Assembly: GCF_900232995.1 (NCBI RefSeq)
Contig: NZ_OCVX01000003.1
Coordinates: 9,186-73,185 of the forward strand
Direction: 5' to 3'
Source of the DNA: Mycobacterium simulans
Lineage (GTDB): Bacteria; Actinomycetota; Actinomycetes; Mycobacteriales; Mycobacteriaceae
Length of the DNA: 64,000 nt
Shown here in pieces: positions 39,735 through 46,902 of the stretch. Made by a program: the position numbers and the translations under genes. Numbering within the stretch: the first letter of the stretch is position 1; each line of letters begins with the position of its first letter. The notes beneath the pieces are model-generated. The model had not been told where the DNA came from, searched no databases, and saw only the letters and a program-made list of their open reading frames with translations.

Positions 39735-40973
39735 ATGAACACTCGAACGCTTGACGGCTCGGCGCTGCGGCCGCTGTCCGTGGCACACGCGGCACCCGCC
39801 GACTCCGGGTCCAGATCCCAGACGCCTGGCGCGTTGATCTCTAAGATCCCGTTCATCCGCCCGAGTTTTCCCGGGCCCGCCGAGCTGGCTGAGGACTTCG
39901 CCGAGATCACTCATGCCAACTGGTACACGAACTTCGGTCCCAAGGAGCGGAAGTTCGCCCGCGCCCTGGGCGACTACCTGGGACCGGATCGGCACGTTGC
40001 CACCCTTGCGAACGGCACCATGGCACTTATCGCGGCGCTCCAGGTTACTTATGGTCCCGGAATGCGGGACCGCTATCTGCTGATGCCCTCGTTCACCTTC
40101 GTCGGCGTTGCCCAAGCCGCGCTCTGGACGGGGTACCGCCCGTGGTTTATCGACATCGACGCCGACACCTGGCAGCCATGCGCCCTCTCCGCCCGCGCCG
40201 TCCTCGAACGCAGCCGCGACCGGATTGCAGGCATCCGGCTTGCCAACGTGTTCGGCGTCGGCAACCCCCAGATCCGTGCTTGGGAGGATCTAGCCGCCGA
40301 ATGGGAGCTGCCGATTGTGCTCGACTCGGCGGCTGGCTTCGGTTCCGCGTACGCCGACGGCGAGCGCCTTGGTGGACGTGGCGCTTGCGAGGTCTTTTCC
40401 TTCCATGCGACCAAGCCGTTCGCGGTCGGCGAGGGCGGCGCTTTGGTTTCTCGCGACCCACGGCTCATCGAGCAGGCGTACAAATTCCAGAACTTCGGCT
40501 TGGTGAAGACGCGTGAGGCCATCCAGCTCGGGATGAACGGGAAGCTGCAGGAGATCAGCGCCGCTATCGGCCTGCGCCAGCTGGCCGGGCTCGATCGCCG
40601 ACTGGCAAGTCGCCGCAAGGTCCTCGAGTACTATCGCGCCGGGCTCGCGGGCGTGGGTGTGCGTTTCCAGAACAATGCCGGCGCTTCGTCGCTCTGCTTC
40701 GCGAGCGCTTGCTGCCAGTCCGCTGACCACAAAGCCGCGATTATGGCTAGCCTGCAAATGCACGCGATCGAAGCGCGTGACTACTACAACCCACCACAAC
40801 ACCTGCATCCGTACTTTGTGACGAACCCTGAGTTGGCAGAGTCGACCGATCTACCCGTCACAACCGACATTTGCTCGCGAATCGTGTCGCTGCCGGTCCA
40901 CGACCACATGGCCTCGGTTGACGTCGCCCGGGTCGTTGCCGCCGTGCAGGGCGGGGCGGTTCGCGGTGACTGA
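39735..40973 (+). CDS. DegT/DnrJ/EryC1 PLP-dependent sugar aminotransferase (Rv3402c-like)
   Basis: A 412-residue aminotransferase when started at ATG 39735, exactly the recalled Rv3402c length. It would install an amino group on a nucleotide-activated keto sugar. The PLP lysine is in SFHATKPFAVGEGG. The fold I motifs NGTMALIAALQ, PSFTFVGVAQAALWTGYRPWFIDID and VLDSAAGFGS precede it. The enzyme is 40 residues longer at the N-terminus than minimal family members. It is on the + strand, whereas Rv3402c in H37Rv is on the minus strand, so this locus is rearranged. An IdeR box lies upstream, and the glycosyltransferase start overlaps its end by 8 bases. Confidence 0.9.
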   Translation: MNTRTLDGSALRPLSVAHAAPADSGSRSQTPGALISKIPFIRPSFPGPAELAEDFAEITHANWYTNFGPKERKFARALGDYLGPDRHVATLANGTMALIAALQVTYGPGMRDRYLLMPSFTFVGVAQAALWTGYRPWFIDIDADTWQPCALSARAVLERSRDRIAGIRLANVFGVGNPQIRAWEDLAAEWELPIVLDSAAGFGSAYADGERLGGRGACEVFSFHATKPFAVGEGGALVSRDPRLIEQAYKFQNFGLVKTREAIQLGMNGKLQEISAAIGLRQLAGLDRRLASRRKVLEYYRAGLAGVGVRFQNNAGASSLCFASACCQSADHKAAIMASLQMHAIEARDYYNPPQHLHPYFVTNPELAESTDLPVTTDICSRIVSLPVHDHMASVDVARVVAAVQGGAVRGD

Positions 40974-42000
40974 GACATTTGCTGGCCACTCACCCAAAGT
41001 GAGTGTGGTTTCGATCACTTACAACCACGAGGCGTTCATCCGCGACGCTCTGGACAGCTTCGTCGCTCAGAAGACCGATTTCCCCGTGGAGATGATCGTC
41101 GCCGACGATGCCTCCACTGACGGTACGCCGGCGATTATCCGGGAGTACGCCGATCGCCACCCCCACCTGTTTCGGCCGATCCTTCGGCCCAAGAATATTG
41201 GCGTTTACGCGAATTTCGTGGACACCCTGTCGACCGCTCGAGGCGAGTACGTAGCGCTGTGCGAGGGAGACGATTACTGGACCGATCCGCTGAAGCTGGC
41301 CAAGCAGGTGGAATTCTTGGACCAGCACCCCGAAACAGCCGTGTGCTTCCATCCCGTGCGAGTGATTCATGACGACGGGACACCTGCCGTAGAGTTCCCG
41401 CCGATCGCGTGGCGCCGCGACATGAGCTTGGATGCCCTCATTGCGCGGAACTTCATCCAGACCAACTCGGTCGTTTACCGCCGCCAGCAAAGCTACGACG
41501 ACATCCCGCCCAACATCATGCCGATCGATTGGTACCTGCATGTTCGGCATGCGGTAAACGGCGGGATAGCCATGCTGCCCGAGACAATGGCGGTCTACCG
41601 CCGCCACCCGCAAGGCATTTGGTATGACTCCGATCGCGACCGCCAGAAGTTCTGGGAGGTGCACGGCCACGGGGTGACGGCGATGCTCGAGGCGATGCTG
41701 GACCTGTTTCCCGGCGACCATGCCCGCGAGAAGATCATCGGTCGGGTGTCCGACATGTTCCTCGGCGAGATGGCAAAGGTGCCGGGCCCCAAGGGTCGCG
41801 CTGTCCTGCTGGAATCCATCGCCGCCCATCCGCGGATGACAATGCTGTCCCTTCAGCACCGGTGGACGCAAACGCCCTGGCGGCGACTTGAGCACAGGCT
41901 CTCCACCAATCTGAAGACTTGGCGCAAGAATGCGCGCACTTACTCCGCCCGGGTCAGGCGCCCGATGACTGCGGCTCGGCGCCGCGCGTTCGACCACTAG
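40966..42000 (+). CDS. Family 2 glycosyltransferase
   Basis: A 344-residue GT-A glycosyltransferase starting at GTG 40966. The N-terminal VSVVSITYNHEAFIRDALDSF is typical of GT2. The acidic residues VADDASTDGT and the metal-binding ALCEGDDYWTDPLKL follow, with the acceptor-side motif MPIDWYLHVRH. It overlaps the aminotransferase stop by 8 bases, implying co-translation. It would transfer the amino sugar, or a partner sugar, to a glycolipid or secondary metabolite. There are no membrane helices. I do not recall a counterpart in H37Rv at this place. Its end overlaps the convergent methyltransferase by 4 bases. Confidence 0.88.
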   Translation: MTETFAGHSPKVSVVSITYNHEAFIRDALDSFVAQKTDFPVEMIVADDASTDGTPAIIREYADRHPHLFRPILRPKNIGVYANFVDTLSTARGEYVALCEGDDYWTDPLKLAKQVEFLDQHPETAVCFHPVRVIHDDGTPAVEFPPIAWRRDMSLDALIARNFIQTNSVVYRRQQSYDDIPPNIMPIDWYLHVRHAVNGGIAMLPETMAVYRRHPQGIWYDSDRDRQKFWEVHGHGVTAMLEAMLDLFPGDHAREKIIGRVSDMFLGEMAKVPGPKGRAVLLESIAAHPRMTMLSLQHRWTQTPWRRLEHRLSTNLKTWRKNARTYSARVRRPMTAARRRAFDH

Positions 42001-42779
42001 GGCGCGCTGTCCGCCTCCGGCTTCTGGACGACGTAAAGAACCGAACCGGGTGCAATACCGTGCCGAGGGAACGCCTCTTGGCTGAAGGTGAGTTGGTCAA
42101 CCGTGAAAAGCTCAAACCCGTGCTGTCGGATTCGCGAGCAGAGAGTGGCGCGATCGTAGAGCCGCAGATGGTCGCCCTGGGCAAAACGGCGCCACCGCTC
42201 CCCTTCGTCGGTCACCGCGGGATCCTCGTCGAAGCTACCGTTCGGCGTCACCGGGGTCATGACGATGCCGCGCCCACCGGGCGCCAGTATCCGGTAGAGC
42301 TCGTTCAGCGCGCGGCCGTCATCCGAGACGTGCTCGAGAACGTGGGAGCAGATGAAGAAGTCGAACGCACCGTCCGCATAGTTCGGCATGTCCGTGATGT
42401 CGACGACGTCATCCACACCGGGCATCATCAGGTCTGCGGTTCGGTATTGGAGGTCGCCGCGGATCCGCAAGGATGCCGCTAGGGCTGCCGTAGGGGCAAA
42501 ATCGACCACCCGTCGCGGCCCATCGGGCTCCAGGAAGCGGTCGATATATAGCTTGTAGAGCCGGTCCCGATCCGTGGAACCGCACACCGGACAAAGGTAT
42601 CGGCGATGGTTCAAGGTCTCGAAGTCGTCGAGGGAGTAAGGAAAATTGTGCTTGGCCAGCGTGCGGCCCAGCATGCGACTGACGCTCCTGAATCGGACCC
42701 GACTCCCGCACAGGTTGCATTGACCTGGTCCCACGTAACACAGGCGTCGGATGAAGCGACCGGCATCCACGAGCTGCAT
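41997..42779 (-). CDS. SAM methyltransferase with N-terminal zinc-knuckle pairs
   Basis: A 260-residue protein starting at ATG 42779, 5 bases after the flavoprotein stop; longer frames lie inside that gene. Two CxxC pairs, QCNLCGS (about 19-25) and YLCPVCGS (about 60-67), look like a small zinc-binding module. The methyltransferase domain is of type 11: VVDFAPTAALAASLR stands for the SAM loop, and DFFICSHVLEHVSDDGRALNELYRILAPGGRGIV (about 140-175) is clear. Such enzymes methylate sugars or lipids. Together with the other locus genes, O- or N-methylation of an amino sugar is plausible. No H37Rv counterpart is recalled here. Confidence 0.82.
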   Translation of the reverse strand: MQLVDAGRFIRRLCYVGPGQCNLCGSRVRFRSVSRMLGRTLAKHNFPYSLDDFETLNHRRYLCPVCGSTDRDRLYKLYIDRFLEPDGPRRVVDFAPTAALAASLRIRGDLQYRTADLMMPGVDDVVDITDMPNYADGAFDFFICSHVLEHVSDDGRALNELYRILAPGGRGIVMTPVTPNGSFDEDPAVTDEGERWRRFAQGDHLRLYDRATLCSRIRQHGFELFTVDQLTFSQEAFPRHGIAPGSVLYVVQKPEADSAP

Positions 42780-42784
42780 CCGGC

Positions 42785-44380
42785 TCAGCAACAGACCGCG
42801 GTCGCGGGCTTCAGCGATGCGAGCAGGCTGGCGGCCAGCGATTTCGCCAGCGAGCGGATCCGGGGCGCGCTCTCGACGTGCCAAAAGCGGATCTTGGGAT
42901 TGAAATTCCCGCCCACCAGGGGCCCGATGACGCAAAAATTCGGGCTGGCTTCGAAATCGTCGTTCACCAGGAGGCCACGGTTGGTGCGGTTGGGGCGGCA
43001 AAGCCCGTTCTGCATTGCGGCGACGAGGAACGGCGACGAACACGCATCTAGCTCTTCGAAACCGCCACAGTTCAGCACCGCCGCGAAGGGGACGGGGTGG
43101 CTATGCTCGGCGCCCGCGGCTCGGTAGGTCATGGTGGCGAACGGCTGGCCGGACGCGCAGGCATCCAGGCGCAATACTTCCCCGGCGAGCAGGCGCAGCG
43201 TGCCGTTCGCGGCCAACTCCTGCGATGCCTGGCGGCAATCGCGTCCCGCGCGCCGCACCAACTTCGTGAAGTTCATGCCGTGCACGCAGAAGAACTCTTC
43301 CTGCTGCGCCAGATCCATCTTGTGCAACGCCTGCCTCAGCAGGGCGCCAACGGAGTCGTACAAATCGGCCAGGTTCAACGAGCGTGCTTTGGCCGTGGCG
43401 AGATCGTCGCGGATCGCAGACATCAGATCCGCTGCCGCTACCGCTTCCGCTTCCGCTTCCGCGGAGAGCAACGTGCGCAGCCGCGGAAATTCGAATTCCG
43501 TTGGCTCGTCGCAGATCTGGTAAGGCAGGATGCCGGACCGTGAGATGACGGTGATGGAGTGGACTCGTTCGCGGATGCGCGCGTCGTGACGCATCAGGTA
43601 GAGCGCTTCGAGGGAGGTGGCGTTGGAACCCACGACCAGCACGTTGCGCTTCTCGCGCGGCTCGACCCGGTCGAGCGACTGGCGCAGCCGCTCCAGGTTG
43701 CTCTCCCCACCAGGGGCATAGAGATCGTTGATATACGTGAACGCGGGTTCGGAATCGCCCGCAACGATCGCTTTGGTCGGGGGGCTGCCGATGGAAACAA
43801 CCACTTTGCCTGCGGCGATCGCCGTTGGGCCGTCTCCGGACGGGCTCAGTCCGATCACGTAGCCACCGTCCCCACCGTCCGCGGAATGGGCGCTAACGGC
43901 GTCGGCGCGGATAGTCACGATTTCGGCCAGGTCGCGCATGCCCAGCGCGAGGATCGCGGCATTCACCTGCTCCGAGATAAACGCACCGAAGAGAAAGCGC
44001 GGCAGGTAGAGCTCGCCCCACTGGTTGCCGTCCAGCGCTTCGCGGTTGTCGTAGATCCAGCGCACCGCGGCGTCGCCCCCGGCCTCCTGCAAGAAAGCCA
44101 GCCAGCGCTGCTTGTTGCGCTCCAGCCAGGCGCTGTAGGCGGACTTTTCGGGCTCGTCGGCGAAATCGTCGAGCTTCTGAATGGCGAGCGATTCGATGCT
44201 GGAGCGTCGGCCATAGGCGATTCCGCACCAGAACTGCTCGTCCCGCTCCACAACCGCGATGCGCAGCTTGGGCGGCGCCGTTGGGCCGCTCAGCAAAGCA
44301 TCGGCCATTTCCAGCAGCGTCATGGAGCACGCGACCCCGCTACCGATGAACGCAATGTCGAAGGCGGGTGGAGCGGTCAT
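42785..44380 (-). CDS. FAD/NAD(P)-binding protein (Rv3403c-like)
   Basis: A 531-residue flavoprotein when started at ATG 44380 (MTAPPAFDIAFIGSGVACSMTLLEMADAL), matching the recalled Rv3403c length of 533. The FAD Rossmann motif GSGVAC lies at residues 13-18. A second dinucleotide motif is KRNVLVVGSNATSLEALYLM near 240, and the late VLNCGGFE region is typical. It resembles the NAD_binding_9 group, whose members include hydroxylase-like flavoproteins; the reaction is unknown. A hexanucleotide repeat at 43431-43464 encodes SAEAEAEAVAAA. An IdeR-like box lies 97 bases before the start. Confidence 0.85.
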   Translation of the reverse strand: MTAPPAFDIAFIGSGVACSMTLLEMADALLSGPTAPPKLRIAVVERDEQFWCGIAYGRRSSIESLAIQKLDDFADEPEKSAYSAWLERNKQRWLAFLQEAGGDAAVRWIYDNREALDGNQWGELYLPRFLFGAFISEQVNAAILALGMRDLAEIVTIRADAVSAHSADGGDGGYVIGLSPSGDGPTAIAAGKVVVSIGSPPTKAIVAGDSEPAFTYINDLYAPGGESNLERLRQSLDRVEPREKRNVLVVGSNATSLEALYLMRHDARIRERVHSITVISRSGILPYQICDEPTEFEFPRLRTLLSAEAEAEAVAAADLMSAIRDDLATAKARSLNLADLYDSVGALLRQALHKMDLAQQEEFFCVHGMNFTKLVRRAGRDCRQASQELAANGTLRLLAGEVLRLDACASGQPFATMTYRAAGAEHSHPVPFAAVLNCGGFEELDACSSPFLVAAMQNGLCRPNRTNRGLLVNDDFEASPNFCVIGPLVGGNFNPKIRFWHVESAPRIRSLAKSLAASLLASLKPATAVCC

Positions 44381-44477
44381 GGCGAACCCGCTTGTCCGTC
44401 GACCGGCATCCACTCCCTCTCTCGGCACCTGGATCGGGTCACGCTTCTGTCGCCTGACAGCGGCAAGAGCCATCAAG

Positions 44478-44496
44478 TTAGCGAAGGCTAACATAA
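44478..44496 (-). promoter_or_regulatory. Second IdeR-like iron box, upstream of the flavoprotein gene
   Basis: ttagcgaaggctaacataa matches the iron box consensus at 15 of 19 positions, including the core ggctaac. It lies between the flavoprotein start (44380) and the end of the formyltransferase gene (44533). Confidence 0.72.
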
Positions 44497-44532
44497 TCTA
44501 GCGGCGTGGTTGGGTCGGTCTCGTTACGGGCT

Positions 44533-45228
44533 TCAAGTCTTTTCCGGTTCGAGCACGACGCGGACAAATACCTTGCGGCCGGACGCATCGACGAACCAGG
44601 CATTGCGGAAATCATCGTGCGTCAACGCGCGTAGGCGATTCAAGAAATGCCCAAACGTCCCTTGCTCGTTGAGGTCCAGCTGGCGGAGTTGTTCGAAATC
44701 CTTTTTCAGGTTGAGATTGCCCTCGATGGCCGGCGATCTAGTCGTGTAGCTGCCGTCGCGGATCGCGGCGAAATGTTCGAGCACCAACTCGCGCTCGATA
44801 TCCATCAGCCTGGCATAAACACTTCCCGAGGAATCCCAAGATTCGATCGCACATTCCTGCTGAGCGATGATCGGGCCGTGGTCCAATTGGTCGTCGATCT
44901 CATGGATCGTCACCCCGACTTTTTGCCCGTCGATGATCGAGAAGACCTGTGGAAACCAGCCGCGGTTGTACGGATTGAAACCCGGATGAACATTCACACA
45001 TCTGACGCCATCGATTAAAGCGGCCGGAAACTTCTGTTTGCAGTGGAGGGAAAAGACGAGATCATACCGCGAAACGATTTCCGCGACGTGCTCCTTGACG
45101 TCAAATCGCGGGACGTCGGGCAGCTGGCCGATCGGGGACTGATAGACGTCGATATCGCCATACCTGGCCTGCAGTTCGATCGCCAGGGCATGGGCATGGA
45201 AGTTGTCGGTCAGGATCAGTACTTTGAT
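44533..45228 (-). CDS. Sugar N-formyltransferase (Rv3404c-like) lacking a normal start codon
   Basis: The frame reads KVLILTDNFHAHALAIELQARYGD at its N-terminus, then the folate-enzyme core VNVHPGFNPYNRGWFPQVFSII (Asn and His catalytic) and HEIDDQLDHGPIIAQ (Asp), ending VRVVLEPEKT. The total is 231 residues, against 234 recalled for Rv3404c. Rv3404c formylates dTDP-4-amino-4,6-dideoxyglucose. The expected first codon (45226-45228) is ATC rather than ATG. No ATG, GTG or TTG occurs in frame until GTG 44997, which would remove the first 77 residues. CTG 45219 is the only nearby alternative. The gene may therefore be silent or poorly translated. Confidence 0.8.
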   Translation of the reverse strand: MKVLILTDNFHAHALAIELQARYGDIDVYQSPIGQLPDVPRFDVKEHVAEIVSRYDLVFSLHCKQKFPAALIDGVRCVNVHPGFNPYNRGWFPQVFSIIDGQKVGVTIHEIDDQLDHGPIIAQQECAIESWDSSGSVYARLMDIERELVLEHFAAIRDGSYTTRSPAIEGNLNLKKDFEQLRQLDLNEQGTFGHFLNRLRALTHDDFRNAWFVDASGRKVFVRVVLEPEKT

Positions 45229-45386
45229 GTGTCTGCCCCGCCAGCCCGCGCACTGCCCGGCGCCATGAACGGCCTGCTACGGCGAGCATCAGCCGTTCGT
45301 CTGCTGGCAATCCGGCGCACGCGCTCACCCTACTTCAGGACCGACCGCACACTGGACGGTCACGCGAAGGCACACGGGCATAACAA

Positions 45387-45953
45387 TCAGTGCGGTTCGA
45401 CGATTCGGGCCAGTTCTGCCCGTACCGACGCTTTCAGTTCGTCGTCCGGCAGCTCGTCAAGGCCGGTCGCTGAGCGCAGGATGGGCGCAAACAACCGCCA
45501 ACCGAATTGCAGCGCAAGGGCATTGGCGACCGCTAGCCGAGCGCTGGAGTCACTGTCGTGGCGTGGGCGCACCTCGTCGAGCATCTCCGCGACGTTGGGA
45601 AAGCGCTTTTGCAGCTGACCAGCCGGATAGCCGTCGAGCAGTGACCTGGCCATAACCCGCATGTGGCGGTCCAGGGATCGTTCGATGACTTCAGGCGAGG
45701 CCCCGCTGTGCAGTAGACCGGCCAACTTCTCGCCCAGATAGTCGAGCAGGGCGCCAACTAGCTGGTCTTTGGTGCCGAAGTGCCGAAACACCAGTCCGTG
45801 ATTGACCTTCGATCGCGCGGCGATGTCGCGGATCGACGTCGCCGCGGGACCCCGTTCGGCGATCAGGTCGGCGGCGGCCTCCAATATCGCCGCCGCGACC
45901 TCTTCGCGGCCCGTAGGCATCTCCCGGTACACCGTTGACGCGCGTGTAGTCAC
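45387..45953 (-). CDS. TetR-family repressor (Rv3405c-like)
   Basis: A 188-residue TetR protein. The helix-turn-helix is ATSIRDIAARSKVNHGLVFRHFGTKDQLVGALL (about 38-70). The helical ligand-binding domain follows. The length equals Rv3405c. It is divergent from the alkylsulfatase gene, and two matching palindromes in the 61-base gap are likely its operators. In M. tuberculosis, mutations in this repressor raise Rv3406 and cause resistance to carboxyquinoxaline DprE1 inhibitors. Confidence 0.93.
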   Translation of the reverse strand: MTTRASTVYREMPTGREEVAAAILEAAADLIAERGPAATSIRDIAARSKVNHGLVFRHFGTKDQLVGALLDYLGEKLAGLLHSGASPEVIERSLDRHMRVMARSLLDGYPAGQLQKRFPNVAEMLDEVRPRHDSDSSARLAVANALALQFGWRLFAPILRSATGLDELPDDELKASVRAELARIVEPH

Positions 45954-45988
45954 ATGACTACGCTAGCCGATGTAGTCAGTTGACTACA
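45946..45988. promoter_or_regulatory. Paired TetR operators between Rv3405c and Rv3406 homologues
   Basis: Two inverted repeats share the half-site TAGTCA: gtagtcacatgactac (45946-45961, 7-bp arms) and tgtagtcagttgactaca (45971-45988, 8-bp arms). Their centres are 26 bases apart. The first overlaps the repressor's start, which suits autoregulation. Confidence 0.85.
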
Positions 45989-46014
45989 CCACCTTTCTCC
46001 AAAGGACGACAGCA

Positions 46015-46902
46015 ATGCCGCATTTGATAGCCGTTAAGAAGCTGGGTAGCCGTATCGGGGCCGAAATCAGGGGGGTGCGCCTCGGAGGGGATCTTGACCC
46101 GGACGCGGTCGACGAGATTCGTGTGGCGTTACTGGCCCACAAGGTGATCTTCTTCCGCGGCCAACACCACCTCGACAACGACAAGCAGCTTGCGTTCGCC
46201 GGGTTACTGGGTACCCCGATCAGCCACCCCGCCGCGATCGCGGCCGTGCCGGACACGCCGATCATTACGCCGATCGATTCCGAACACGGCAAGGCGACGC
46301 GCTGGCACGCCGACGTCACGTTCGCCACCAATTACCCCGCGGCATCGGTACTGCGCGCGGTCGCCCTGCCCAGTTATGGCGGGTCGACGCTGTGGGCCAA
46401 CACCGCGGCAGCCTATGCGGACCTGCCTGAACCGCTCATGTGCCTCACCAAGAACTTGTGGGCGGTTCATACCAGCCGTTTCGACTACGTGCCCACCGAA
46501 TCATTGACCGACGCGCAACAGACGTATCGACACGCGATTGAGGATCTCGCCTTCCAGACCGAGCACCCCGTGGTGCGGGTGCACCCCGAGACCGGTGAGT
46601 GCGCGCTGCTGGCGGGTGCTTTCGTGCAAGGCTTCGTCGGCCTTGACAGCCACGAGTCAAGCGTGCTGCTCGAGTTGCTACAACGGCGAATCACGACGCC
46701 CGAGAACACCGTTCGCTGGAACTGGGAGCCGGGCGATGTCGCCATCTGGGACAACCGCGCGACCCAGCACCGGGCCATCGACGACTATGACGACCAGTAC
46801 CGGCTCATGCACCGGGTCACCCTGATGGGCGACGTGCCGGTCAACGTGCACGGACAGCGCAGCCGCATGATCAGCGGCGCACCACTGGCGATCGCAAGCT
46901 GA
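46015..46902 (+). CDS. Fe(II)/2-oxoglutarate-dependent alkylsulfatase (Rv3406-like)
   Basis: A 295-residue TauD-family dioxygenase, the same length as Rv3406. The iron ligands are His-x-Asp in RWHADVTF (about 98-105) and the distal His in [22 protein letters not shown], where the Arg of HRVTL binds 2-oxoglutarate. It oxidises alkyl sulfates to aldehyde and sulfate for sulfur scavenging. Expression is probably held down by the divergent TetR repressor. The gene directly adjoins choD; the vapBC47 pair found here in H37Rv is missing. Confidence 0.95.
   Translation: MPHLIAVKKLGSRIGAEIRGVRLGGDLDPDAVDEIRVALLAHKVIFFRGQHHLDNDKQLAFAGLLGTPISHPAAIAAVPDTPIITPIDSEHGKATRWHADVTFATNYPAASVLRAVALPSYGGSTLWANTAAAYADLPEPLMCLTKNLWAVHTSRFDYVPTESLTDAQQTYRHAIEDLAFQTEHPVVRVHPETGECALLAGAFVQGFVGLDSHESSVLLELLQRRITTPENTVRWNWEPGDVAIWDNRATQHRAIDDYDDQYRLMHRVTLMGDVPVNVHGQRSRMISGAPLAIAS

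Noticed and set aside
42780..43043. N-terminal extension of the methyltransferase gene
   Set aside because: It lies wholly inside the flavoprotein gene in another frame and is Arg/Pro-rich.
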